64,000 nt of DNA. Origin: Kitasatospora sp052076145 (GTDB lineage: Bacteria > Actinomycetota > Actinomycetes > Streptomycetales > Streptomycetaceae). The stretch covers positions 3,410,001 to 3,474,000 of the forward strand of contig NZ_CP197246.1 in the NCBI RefSeq assembly GCF_052076145.1, given 5' to 3'. Below, piece after piece: positions 18,010 through 28,000 of the stretch. The notes below the pieces were generated by a model, which worked only from the letters and a program-made list of their open reading frames with translations, searched no databases and was not told the origin of the DNA. A program made the position numbers and the translations under genes. The first letter of the stretch is position 1, and each line of letters opens with the position of its first letter.

Positions 18010-21000
18010 TGGAATGGGTTCGGCCCTGCGTAGATGATGTTGGACGACGGGACTCGCACCGTCCCCAGGTTGATCAGCTCGTTCGGCTGCTCACCCTGGA
18101 CGAAGTTGGTGCCTTCGGGGTTCTTGAAGACGATGACGTAATCACCCTTGCCCGCGTACTTGGGGTTGCCGATGAAGAGGTTCTGCTCCGCCTCGGCAGG
18201 GGACTGGATGTCCTGCGTCGCGAACACCTTCCCACGTGCGTTCGCCCGGAGGGTCACGCCCTGGTCGCCCACCGACTCGTTGAAGCCGGCCTCGTCGGTG
18301 TAGTGGAAGAGCGTGCTGTCCCCGAGGTTCTCGGAGATCGCGTCCACGCTGCCGATGAGCGGGCAGGCACCGGAGTTGTGCACCAGCACAGCGGTGGAAC
18401 CCGCGACCACATAGTACGTGTGGAGATCGTCGACGGTCAGGTTGTAGGTGACGACCTGCTGGTGGTAGCTCCGGACAGCGGCCAGCGTGACGGTGTCGCC
18501 GGCGGAGGTGCGCAGCTTCTCCCCGACCCGCAGGTCGGCCGCGTCGGTCCAGCGGTGGGTGGTCTCACTCCAGAACGGGTGGTGCTGGGTCGTGGTGATG
18601 GCCGCGGCACCCTGGAGGGTCAGGTCCGTGAAGTCCTTGTCGTCAAGGGTGACGATGACGTCTGTGACCTTCTTTGCCCCGGTGGCACCGGTCTGCGGGT
18701 CGGCCGCCTGGACGGTGTCTCCGACCTTGACCTGCTGGATCGCCTTAGTGGAGCCGTCCCCGAGCAGGACGAGCGTCCCGGCCGGGAAGCTGTGCGTGAT
18801 GCACGCGGTCGCGGCGTCCTCCGCCACCACTGCGGCATCGAGCTCCCGCAGGCCCTTGACGATCGCTCCCTCCGCACCGACGGCGAGAGTGACCAGGCTG
18901 GCCAGCGTCTCACCGTCGCCGTACATGTCGCTGTGGATGTCGGCGCCGTGGGACGCGGCGTACTTGTCCCACTTCTCCGCGAGGTGCGCGGCGCAGGCGT
19001 CCTCCTGGAACCAGCAGCCCGGACCCACCTTGGAGATGAAGTCCAGCGTCGACGGGACGAACCTGGGCATGCCCCAGAGCATGTCCTTGCCGGAGCCGGT
19101 CGGCACCGGGGGCAGCGAGTCGCCCTCGCAGTAGTTCGCTCCCATCGCGTAGTAGCACTTGCGCTCGGCCGGCTTGGCCGCGGGCTTCGGAGGTGCCGCC
19201 TTGACGTGGACCTTGAAGCTGAAGATGTGCGGGTGCTGGTTGAACTCGATGTGGTCGACCTTCGCGTCCCCGTTGGAGTCGGGCTGGAAGATCTGGGTGT
19301 ACGTCCAGTCCCCGGGGCCACCGCTCCAGAGCTCGATGCGGCCGTCGTTGCACGGGCCATCGCACGCCCCGAGCGGGCGGGTGCCAGTCGGGTCGCTGAG
19401 GTAGGTCGGGGCGTTGTCGGAGTAGGCGTAGCCGTTCCACTGCTGCGGGTCCGTGGGGACGAGCAGCGGGTCGGGGTTGATGAACCGGCCGGTGGCCGGC
19501 TGGTACTCGCGGGCCCCGAGGTTGGTCAGGCCGGTGGTGTCGTCCTTGATCCCGCCGACGAAGCCCTTGTCACCCGCCCAGGTGGAGGGCTGACTGCCGC
19601 GCGGGTTGCCGAACGGGTCCATCGGGCGGCGGGTCTCGGTCAGCGTCGTGGCGTCGAGCGCCAGGGTGTTGCTGCCGTGCGGGTCCGCGACCTGGAAGGT
19701 CATGGCCGTACCGGCCCGGACAGCGGTCAGCCCGTCCGGCAGCCCGTAGTAACGGGTGTCCGTCAGTGCCTTGGTGTTGGTGTCGTAACTGACCTCGTCC
19801 GCGCCCAGGAAGATGGTGGTCTTACCGGGGCTGTGCCGCACCAGCAGCGAACCGTCCGCACCGTAGATGTAGCCGGTGGGACCGGTCGTGCCACTGCTGG
19901 TGAGCGAGGCCAGTCGGCCCTCGAGGTCGTAGGACAGCGTGGAGGTGCCGGCCCGGTTGGTGATGGAGGTGGTGTTGCCATCGGCGTCGTACTGGTACGA
20001 GGTCGCGCCGGGGTTGTTGGTGCCGGTGGAGGTGCTGCCGAGCAGTGCGTGCGGACCGCCGGTGCCGCCGCCCGTGTTCGGGGCGGTGGTCTTCTGGTTG
20101 GTCTGTCCGGCGGCGGGGAACGACTGGGTGATGGTGATGTCGTTGGCGGTGTTGCCCGCCGGGTCGTGCTGGACGAGGCCGGTCCGGTTGCCGGTGCCGT
20201 CGTAGGTGTAGCTCTGCCAGTACGGGGCTGGGCCGCCGACGGTCGTCTTGGAGGGGGCGACCACGCCGCTGGTCGGGCTGGTGTTGGTGCACCCGCCCTG
20301 GGCGGCGATGGACGGCTGCGGCTTGGTGGTCACCGAGCCGTTGTCCGACCAGGCCGTGGAGAGCCGGCCCAGGTAGTCGTAGCTGAAGCACTGCAGGTCG
20401 GTCTGGGCCGGGAGGTTGTCCGGCACGTTCTTGATCGACGTGACGTGGCCGACCTGGTTGTAGGTGTAGCTGGTCTGCTGGGTGGCTCCCGTCGAGGCGG
20501 TCTGCTTGTCGATGTACTGCGACAGGACACGGCCGGTGGCGTCGTCGTAGTTGACCGTCGAGACGATCTGGGTCCCCCACGGGTTGACCGTGGTGCGGAC
20601 CGCACGCCCGTAGGCGTCGTAGTCAGTCTGCAGGTCGTACGTGGTCGAGGCCGAGCCGAAGGTGCGCATCGGACCGTTGTCGTCGTACGAGTAGTTGAGG
20701 ACCTCCGCCGCCTGGTCGGCCACCGCGAAGGTGGACGACTTGGTCAGGCCACCGGTGTTCGGGTCGTACAGCGCCCGGGTGTTGTAGGTGAAGGCGGCGG
20801 TCTGGCCGACCTCCTTGCCCGGGATGGTCACGGTCGTGCCGGTGGAGCGGTAGCCGTTGTCGTAGCCGAACACCTTGAAGGTGTAGGCGTCACCGGCGGT
20901 GCCGCCGACGTACCGGGTGGTGGTGGCGGGCTTGCCCTTGCCGTTCGCGATCGAGTCGTACGTCCAGCCTGCCTGCTGCTTGGTCGAGTCGGTCGTCGAC

Positions 21001-24000
21001 GTCCCCGCGAACAGCCCGGTCTGGCGGCCGATCAGGTCGTAGCTGCGGCTGAGCGTGGTGCCACGGCCGTCGACCGAGGTGAGCAGGCGGCCGTCCGCGT
21101 CGTAGCTCGCCGTGCCCGCACCCGAATCCGGGTCGGTGGTGGCAATCTGACGACCACGCAGGTCGTAGGAGTACGTCCAGGTGTTCTTGCCGGTGGAGTC
21201 AGTGCGGGAGGCGGTCAGACCGCCGTCGGTGTAGCTGGTGGTGGTGATGTCCGCGTCGGCGGCGTTGCCGGTGGCGGTCGCCGTGCGGTACTGCCACAGC
21301 TGGGTGGTGCGGCCGCGCGCGTCGGTGACGGTCGAGGTCGCGCTGCCGCCCTGGACGGGATTGTTGTCGACCCGGTCGACACCCGCGTACACGGCGGTGC
21401 TCCGCCACTGCTCCTGGCCCAGTGAGAGGAAGACCTTGGCGGTCGGGCGGCCCTGGCCGTCGAAGACGGTCCGGTCCTGGTTCGGCACCTGGGCGTCGGT
21501 GGTGGTGAACAGGGTCACGTTCGGGCCGGTGTCGTCGTTGTACCAAGCCGGGTTCGACTTGACCGCCCAGCCGTGCGAGTCGTAGTAGGCGTCCGAGATC
21601 ATCCGGCCGTGGTACGAGGAGAGACCCGGGGTGGCCTGGGTCTGCCGCAGCCGGGCGAGCCCGTCGTAGAGCTGGACCGTGGTGGTGCCGTAGGTGCCCT
21701 TGGAGCCCAGTACCGCGCTGGTGACGGTGGTCGGCCTGCTGGTGCCGTTGATGGCGTAGCTGTAGGTCTTGTTCGCCGGACTGGTGGTCGGCTGGCCCGG
21801 GAGCCAGACGGCGGTGAGCCGGCCGAGCGCGTCGTACGCCTGGGTGGTGGTCTTGCCGTTGAGGTCCGTGCTGGCCAGGGCCAGGGCGCGGGCCGGGTCG
21901 AGCGTGGTGGTGGCCGTCCAGTCCGTGGTCGAGCCTGGTGCCGGGGAGGTGACCGAAACGCTGCTCGGCAGCTCACCGGCGTTGGCCGGGGTGTAGACCG
22001 TGGTGGTGGTCGCGCCGCTCGGGTGCTGGGTGTCGGTCACGTTCGGGTCGGTGGCGGAGGTCGCCCGGCCGTAGGCGTCGTAGCCGCTGCTGCCCCGGGT
22101 GGCGTACTGGGCGGTGCCCGTGCCGTCGTAGTGGTCGAGCAGCTGACCGGTGGTCAGGTCGCCCGCCGCACCGGCCTGGCCGAACGGCTGGCCGTCGTAC
22201 AGGCTGCGCTGGCCCGCCACCGTGTTCGCCGCACCGGGGGTCTGCGAGCACCGGCCGGAGAGGGTGACCTTCTCGCTGACCAGGCTGCGCAGTTGGGGGT
22301 TGGTGCTGGTGGCGTACTTGGTGTTGGTGCAGAGCTCGGGCAGGCCGTCGGCGGTGTCGTCGGAAGTGACGGGCCGGTTGCCGTTGGCCGGGTCGGAGGT
22401 GACGGTGGTGGCCGTGGTGCGCCAGCTGCCGTCGGCCTTGAGACCCTTGCTGGTGCTGGTGGTCGTGGTCGCCGCGAAGCGGGCCACGAGGTTGGGCAGG
22501 CCGGAGCCGCGCACGTGGGTGGCGGTGGTGGACGGGCCGGTGGCGCGGTTGACGGTGTACCCGGTCAGGGTGCCGCCGGCCTGCGTGTAGCTGTCCGCCT
22601 CCAGCGTCTGGCCGCCGAGCCAGTCGTCGTCGGTGACGTTCTCGCCGAGGCTGTCCGCGACGGTGATGCTGCGGGTGGAGCCGGAGGCGAGCACGTCGCC
22701 GTTCATGCCCTGGAGGTAGACGGTGCGGCTCTGGCCCTTGGGGCCGTCGTTGCCGTCGCCGGTGGTGGTGGTGACGCCTGCGAAGCCGCGGAACTGGTCC
22801 CAGGTGCGGGTCTTGGTGTCGGCGAGCGCGGAGTCGTTGCGGTGCCAGGCGGCGGGGCCGTAGCTGTAGTTGGTGATCTTCTGCGGGGAGCCGCCGACCA
22901 GGTCGTTCTCGGTGATGTCCTTGACGGTGTACCGGTTGAACCAGTCGTCGACGGGGTCGGCGCCGGAGGCCGAACCCGGCGGGTACCACTTGACGTTGTA
23001 GCAGGTGGTGGTGTTGCTGTCGGCCGAGGTCGGCATCACGTGGTTCAGCCGGGAGCAGGCGGGCAGGTTGTAGTCGACGTTGGTCTGCTCACCGGTCTCG
23101 GTGGTGAGCATCTGGATGCGCGGCCGGTTGTACGCCTGCGGGGCGGGGACGAGGTTGGTGCCGTCGACCCGGTTGGGGAGCATCACGGAGGTGAAGCTCG
23201 TCGCGGGCATGGTGATCGGCGTGCCGTCCTGGCCGGTTCGCTGGATGCTCGACAGGAACAGCGAGGGCTTGGTGCCGTCCCCCGGGTCCGGGAAGGAGTG
23301 GTTCAGCGCGTAGCTGTCGACGTTCTTGTACGTGCCGCCGGAGAGGATCTGGGTGGAGATCGACGCGAGGCGGGTGTTGGACCAGTACGACGGGCCGACG
23401 TTGGTGCAGGTGCCGGTGGAGGCGCAGTTCTGGTCGTACGGGACGTCGGGCCAGTGCGAGGCGTTGGCTGTGCTGATCGTCGCGCCGGCGCAGGTGAACC
23501 CGCCGGCGGTGGAGCAGCGGCCCTCGGGTGCGGAGTTGAAGAGCACCTTGGCGGCGGGCTTGTTGGCGCCCTTGGCCGCGACCTGGTCGGAGAGGCGCTG
23601 GCCGTAGGCGACGGACACCAGCGAACCGCCGCGGGTGTAGGCCGTGAGCGTGCCGTTGCCGTTGTTCTGGCCGCCGCCGCGCTGGTAGTAGTTGGCCTCT
23701 GCGGCGTAGTTGTACGTCGTCAGGTTGCCGTGGCTGTCGACCGCGTAGTCGAGGTTCCACCGCCAGGCCTGGTTGCACCAGGACGCCGCGCCCTTGGCGG
23801 AGTCGTAGCAGGGCTGACCGGCCGTCGGGGAGTAGACGGGGACGGACCAGGCGGAGTTGGTGGCGGGGTCGGTCTTGTCACCGCCGGGTAGATGGTTGAG
23901 GCCGAAGTAGAAGGCGTTGCCGTCGTTGTCGCTGACCTTGACGTACTCGCCGTTGTTGGCGCCGTTGCTGGCGCCGGTCAGGAATTCGATCTTGGTGCCG

Positions 24001-24749
24001 TCGTCGTTCTTCAGGTGCCAGACACCCGAGGAATCGTCCTTGACCAGCTCGCCGGAGTGCCCGGCCAGCGAGAGGCTGGCATTGTCGCCCGCCCAGCACT
24101 GGTCGGCGGAGCCGGTGATGCCGTGCTTGTCGCAGCCGAAGTAGGAACGCTCGATGAAGCCGGGGTTGTAGTCCCAGCCGTCACCGATCCACGAGGACTG
24201 GGAGTTCGTCGACGACGTACGCCCGTCCACCGACGCCGAGTCGTAGCCGAGGCCGATGGTCGGCGCATTGCCGCCGAGGGCGGGCGGCACCTGAACGGTG
24301 TAGTTGTAGGTGAACGATCCGCTGGCGTTGCCAGCCGTCCAGCTGCCGCTCGGGGCGAGGCTGGTGGCGCTGTACGTACCGTCACCACCGGCCGAGCCGC
24401 CACCCGTTGCGGCGGCTGCCGCGAACAGACGCGGAGTCACCGAACCGGCCTTGGCCGTCGGTGAGGGCGAGGCCGTCGCCTTGGACGGCGCCCACTCGGC
24501 GGGCACCTGGTAGTGCGGCTTGGCCGCCACCGCCTTGGGTGCCGGCTTGCCCTTGACCGCCTTGGTCTTTGGCAGCGCGGTGTCGGCCGGGCTCCAGATC
24601 TTGTGCGGATCGGCCGTGGCCGCCAGCGCCGGAACAGCCGGCGAAAGCAGCGAGGCGAGGACCGCCAGAACGCCTATCGCCGATGTTCTTGATCGATTTC
24701 GGGACCGCCGGAAATCCGGAAGTCTCGCACCACCCAACGTCCTAGCCAT
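18006..24749 (-). CDS. Secreted Rhs/YD-repeat polymorphic toxin with HINT and HYD1-type ART-like tip
   Basis: The 2247-residue protein starts with a basic N terminus and signal peptide (cleavage probably after VPALA, about residue 49). A beta-rich Rhs N region follows, then many YD repeats (such as YDAYGRATSATDP and YDADGRLLTSVDG) and the Rhs core end (GREYxPxTGRFINPDPL-like). A pretoxin HINT domain (about 1982-2127, with AGTLVLLGDGS, HPFWS and YNLTVDDLHTYYV...LVHN) should release the tip. The last 120 residues contain FHYTDEAGF and GDYVIVF, resembling HYD1-type ADP-ribosyltransferase toxins. The start at 24749 is favoured by GGGAG 5 nt before the ATG. It is expressed divergently from the FG-GAP protein and coupled to the immunity candidate. 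Confidence 0.9.
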   Translation of the reverse strand: MARTLGGARLPDFRRSRNRSRTSAIGVLAVLASLLSPAVPALAATADPHKIWSPADTALPKTKAVKGKPAPKAVAAKPHYQVPAEWAPSKATASPSPTAKAGSVTPRLFAAAAATGGGSAGGDGTYSATSLAPSGSWTAGNASGSFTYNYTVQVPPALGGNAPTIGLGYDSASVDGRTSSTNSQSSWIGDGWDYNPGFIERSYFGCDKHGITGSADQCWAGDNASLSLAGHSGELVKDDSSGVWHLKNDDGTKIEFLTGASNGANNGEYVKVSDNDGNAFYFGLNHLPGGDKTDPATNSAWSVPVYSPTAGQPCYDSAKGAASWCNQAWRWNLDYAVDSHGNLTTYNYAAEANYYQRGGGQNNGNGTLTAYTRGGSLVSVAYGQRLSDQVAAKGANKPAAKVLFNSAPEGRCSTAGGFTCAGATISTANASHWPDVPYDQNCASTGTCTNVGPSYWSNTRLASISTQILSGGTYKNVDSYALNHSFPDPGDGTKPSLFLSSIQRTGQDGTPITMPATSFTSVMLPNRVDGTNLVPAPQAYNRPRIQMLTTETGEQTNVDYNLPACSRLNHVMPTSADSNTTTCYNVKWYPPGSASGADPVDDWFNRYTVKDITENDLVGGSPQKITNYSYGPAAWHRNDSALADTKTRTWDQFRGFAGVTTTTGDGNDGPKGQSRTVYLQGMNGDVLASGSTRSITVADSLGENVTDDDWLGGQTLEADSYTQAGGTLTGYTVNRATGPSTTATHVRGSGLPNLVARFAATTTTSTSKGLKADGSWRTTATTVTSDPANGNRPVTSDDTADGLPELCTNTKYATSTNPQLRSLVSEKVTLSGRCSQTPGAANTVAGQRSLYDGQPFGQAGAAGDLTTGQLLDHYDGTGTAQYATRGSSGYDAYGRATSATDPNVTDTQHPSGATTTTVYTPANAGELPSSVSVTSPAPGSTTDWTATTTLDPARALALASTDLNGKTTTQAYDALGRLTAVWLPGQPTTSPANKTYSYAINGTSRPTTVTSAVLGSKGTYGTTTVQLYDGLARLRQTQATPGLSSYHGRMISDAYYDSHGWAVKSNPAWYNDDTGPNVTLFTTTDAQVPNQDRTVFDGQGRPTAKVFLSLGQEQWRSTAVYAGVDRVDNNPVQGGSATSTVTDARGRTTQLWQYRTATATGNAADADITTTSYTDGGLTASRTDSTGKNTWTYSYDLRGRQIATTDPDSGAGTASYDADGRLLTSVDGRGTTLSRSYDLIGRQTGLFAGTSTTDSTKQQAGWTYDSIANGKGKPATTTRYVGGTAGDAYTFKVFGYDNGYRSTGTTVTIPGKEVGQTAAFTYNTRALYDPNTGGLTKSSTFAVADQAAEVLNYSYDDNGPMRTFGSASTTYDLQTDYDAYGRAVRTTVNPWGTQIVSTVNYDDATGRVLSQYIDKQTASTGATQQTSYTYNQVGHVTSIKNVPDNLPAQTDLQCFSYDYLGRLSTAWSDNGSVTTKPQPSIAAQGGCTNTSPTSGVVAPSKTTVGGPAPYWQSYTYDGTGNRTGLVQHDPAGNTANDITITQSFPAAGQTNQKTTAPNTGGGTGGPHALLGSTSTGTNNPGATSYQYDADGNTTSITNRAGTSTLSYDLEGRLASLTSSGTTGPTGYIYGADGSLLVRHSPGKTTIFLGADEVSYDTNTKALTDTRYYGLPDGLTAVRAGTAMTFQVADPHGSNTLALDATTLTETRRPMDPFGNPRGSQPSTWAGDKGFVGGIKDDTTGLTNLGAREYQPATGRFINPDPLLVPTDPQQWNGYAYSDNAPTYLSDPTGTRPLGACDGPCNDGRIELWSGGPGDWTYTQIFQPDSNGDAKVDHIEFNQHPHIFSFKVHVKAAPPKPAAKPAERKCYYAMGANYCEGDSLPPVPTGSGKDMLWGMPRFVPSTLDFISKVGPGCWFQEDACAAHLAEKWDKYAASHGADIHSDMYGDGETLASLVTLAVGAEGAIVKGLRELDAAVVAEDAATACITHSFPAGTLVLLGDGSTKAIQQVKVGDTVQAADPQTGATGAKKVTDVIVTLDDKDFTDLTLQGAAAITTTQHHPFWSETTHRWTDAADLRVGEKLRTSAGDTVTLAAVRSYHQQVVTYNLTVDDLHTYYVVAGSTAVLVHNSGACPLIGSVDAISENLGDSTLFHYTDEAGFNESVGDQGVTLRANARGKVFATQDIQSPAEAEQNLFIGNPKYAGKGDYVIVFKNPEGTNFVQGEQPNELINLGTVRVPSSNIIYAGPNPFQ

Positions 24750-24780
24750 ACGAACTCCCGTGCTCAATTTCAGTTCTGAC

Positions 24781-24800
24781 GATTCGCGCGCGCGCGAATC
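24781..24800. promoter_or_regulatory. 20-bp perfect palindrome upstream of the Rhs gene
   Basis: GATTCGCGCG followed by CGCGCGAATC is a perfect 20-bp inverted repeat 32 bp upstream of the toxin start, within the 262-bp divergent promoter region. A symmetric site in that position is consistent with an operator for a dimeric repressor. No regulator gene is adjacent. Confidence 0.45.
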
Positions 24801-24811
24801 CCGCGAACCTT

Positions 24812-24840
24812 ATGTTGATCACATACGAGCACGTCAACAT
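24812..24840. promoter_or_regulatory. Second inverted repeat in the divergent toxin promoter region
   Basis: Arms ATGTTGA and TCAACAT are separated by 15 nt, and the stretch also contains TGATCA twice nearby (24817, 24840 region). The whole divergent spacer is clearly lower in GC than its surroundings, as expected for promoter DNA. Confidence 0.35.
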
Positions 24841-25011
24841 GATCATGAATGCACGGAAAGTGACGCATCACACACCGCAGTCAAAGCATTCCTTGATCAC
24901 CCAAAGTGGACATCGATCTTGGTTTCTGCCTTGACGGAACATTAAGGAAAACCTCATTGTCGTCCTCGATCTCTGAGTCAAAACCGCCGGTACACGAACC
25001 TTGGAACGACA

Positions 25012-28000
25012 GTGCAAAAACTGACGTCGAGTCAATTTCCGATATTTTCCCGACGCAGTCGCCTGCGTCCTATGGCTGTGCTGGCAGCCTTCGCGCTCTC
25101 CACCGGGCTGCTGGCTGCTGCTCCGGCCGCCTGGGCCTCGGGCCCGGCCGATCCGGACGCGGCGATCGCCGCCGCCGACGCCGCGCACGCGAAGGACACG
25201 CCGCCCACCGGAGCCGACAGCTTCAAGCAGGTCAGCGGTGACGCGACCGCCCAGGCGCTCGCGCAGGCGAAGGCCACCGGCAAGGACGTGCCGGTCCCGT
25301 CGCTGACCACCGAGTTCACCGAGACCGTCGCCACGGCGGCCGGGCACCTGAGCCAGACCCAGCACCCGCTCCAGCAGCGGGTGAAGAAGGGCGGTGCCTG
25401 GCAGGAGCTGGACGCCACCCTGGCCACCGGCCCCGGCGGCACCGTCGCGCCGAAGACCGCCGCCTCCGGCCTCACCCTCTCCGGCGGCGGCAGCGGCCCG
25501 CTCGCCACCATGACCTCCGCCGACGGCAAGCAGCTCGCCATCAGCGCGCCGTTCGCCTCGCTGCCCGTGCCCGTCCTCAGCGACAGCACCGCGCTCTACC
25601 CGGACGTCGCCCCCGACACCGACCTGCGCGTCTCGGTCAGCAAGCAGGGTGGCTTCTCCACCGTGCTGATCGTCAAGACCCCGCAGGCCGCGGCCAACCC
25701 GGTGGTCAAGAACCTCAAGTTCACCACCGCCACCAAGGGCGTCACCGTCGCCGCCGACACGGGCGGCAACCTCAAGGCCACCGACAGCAAGGGCCAGCCA
25801 GTCTTCACCGCCCCGGCCCCGCTGATGTGGGACTCCACCAGCACCCCGAGCACCAGCACCCCGAGCACCAGCACCGCGAGCACCGCTGCCGCGCCGAAGA
25901 CCGCCGCCGCACCGATGGCCCGCAGCATGGCTGCCCCGGCAGCGCCCGGTACCCCGGCCGCCCCGGCTTCGGGGAAGAACGCCGCGAGCACCCCCGACGG
26001 CCCCGGCACCGGCGCCAAGCTGGCCCAGATGCCCGTCAGCGCCAGCGGCGCGACCGTCGGCCTGACGGCCGACCAGTCGATCCTGACCGACCCGAACACC
26101 AAGTTCCCGGTCTACATCGACCCGTCCTGGGTGCCCGCCAACATGGGCAAGCAGTCCTACACCTGGACGCAGCAGGCCTTCCCCAACACCAGCAACTTCA
26201 ACAAGTCCTCCAGCGCCGACATCGACCACCCCGGCGTCGGCTACCAGGGCTGGAGCTCCCCGTACGGCATCGAGCGGGCGTACTACCAGTTCGACGTCTC
26301 GGGCTACAAGGGCGTCGTGATCAACAAGGCGACGCTGCGGGCCGACGAGTACATCTCCTCGGACTGGTCCTGCAGCAACACCTACGGCGTCGGCGCCTAC
26401 CTCTCGGCAGCGTTCGACGGCAGCACGACGTGGAACCACTCGCCCGCCCGGTACGACTGGCTGGGCTCCCCGCAGGTCCCCGGCTCCGGCCAGAACGGCT
26501 GCTACAACAACGTCCCCGTCACCTGGGACGCCACCACGGTCATCAAGAACGGCACCGCCGCCGGGTGGAACCTCGCCGCCTTCACGCTCCAGGGTGACGA
26601 GAGCAACCGGAACGCCTTCAAGCGCTTCGACTACAACGCCTCGCTCTCCATCGAGTACGACCGCGCCCCGAACGTGCCGACCAACCCGCACCTAGGCCCG
26701 GTCTCCCCGCACACCGCCAACCCGGCCGGCTCCAGCGAGACCTGCAACGGCAACGCGCTGAGCAGCTGGAGCTGGATCAACAGCGACACCGCCAGCCTGA
26801 ACCTCAACGTCTCCAGCCCGACCCAGGGTCAGCTGGCCGCCTGGGTGCACATCTGGGACTTCGCGCAGAGCGGCTCGCCCGACATCAGCTCCGGCACCAC
26901 CGGCCTGGTCAACAGCGGCTCGGACGCCTCCTGGCAGCTGCCCGCGAACTCCCTCCAGGACGGCCACTGGTACGGCTGGGGCGGCTTCGCCAACGACACC
27001 CTGCCCGGCGTCAGCTGGGTCCAGATGAACGGCGACTGCCACTTCCGCGTCGACCGCACCCCGCCGACCGTGACCTTCCCGGCCACCGTCGCGGACCCGA
27101 CCAAGCAGTTCCCGATGTCCGGCAACGGCCAGGTCCCCGGCCTGTACGCGGGCCAGACCGGCACCATCCCGTTCACCGCCACCGACCCGAACCCCTCGGG
27201 CCTGCAGACCTCCGGCCTGGCCTGCCTGCGCTGGAGCTTCGACCCGCAGCTGACCGGCGCGGCCTGGCAGTGCGGCGGCGCCATCCCCTCCGGCGGCATC
27301 TCCGTCACCCCGACCCGCTGGGGCACCAACCTCCTGTACGTGCAGGCCGAGGACAACGCGGGCAACCTCTCGCAGGTCTCCTCGTACGCCTTCTACGCCC
27401 CCTGGAACCCGAACGGTCCGGCACCGGCCTTCGGCGACATGACGGGTGACAGCTCGCCGGACATCCTGGTGCGCCACCCGGACGGCGGCCTCTACACCCA
27501 CAACGCCCCGGCCGGCACCCAGGCCGGCAGCGCCGCGGTCACCCTCTCCGCGCTGCCCGCCGACTCCCCCGGCAAGGACTCCTGGGCGAACTACCAGATC
27601 ACCCACCGCGGCAGCGTCCGGGGCAGCAAGAACGTCGACGACGTCATCGTGCACAAGAACGGCGACGCCTCGCTGGTCGCCTACCTGAACCCGGGCAACA
27701 ACGCGCCCGTCGGCCGGATCAACAGCAGCGTGCCGCTGACCCGCCCCGACTGCGTCGTCACCACCAACAACCCGGACTGCACCGGCTACGCCGGCACCTG
27801 GGCGGGCGTCACCCAGATCGCCGCCCTCGGCGACCCGATGCACAGCAACCTGGGCCAGGCGGGTGCCTTCCAGGACCGCACCGGCCTGTTGACCACCGAG
27901 AACGTGGGCTCGGGCGACGCGGCGCTCTGGTACTTCCCGATGATCAGCGACAACACCCTGGGCCGCCCGGTCAAGCTGGCCGGCACGGGCTGGGCGAACC

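Noticed and set aside
19750..19752. TTA triplet on the minus strand within the Rhs gene
   Set aside because: Out of frame with the gene; the codons there read CGT TAC TAC.
18000..21425. 1141-codon open frame antisense to the Rhs toxin
   Set aside because: Shadow frame. It has no recognisable motif, and the minus strand carries YD repeats and HINT motifs.
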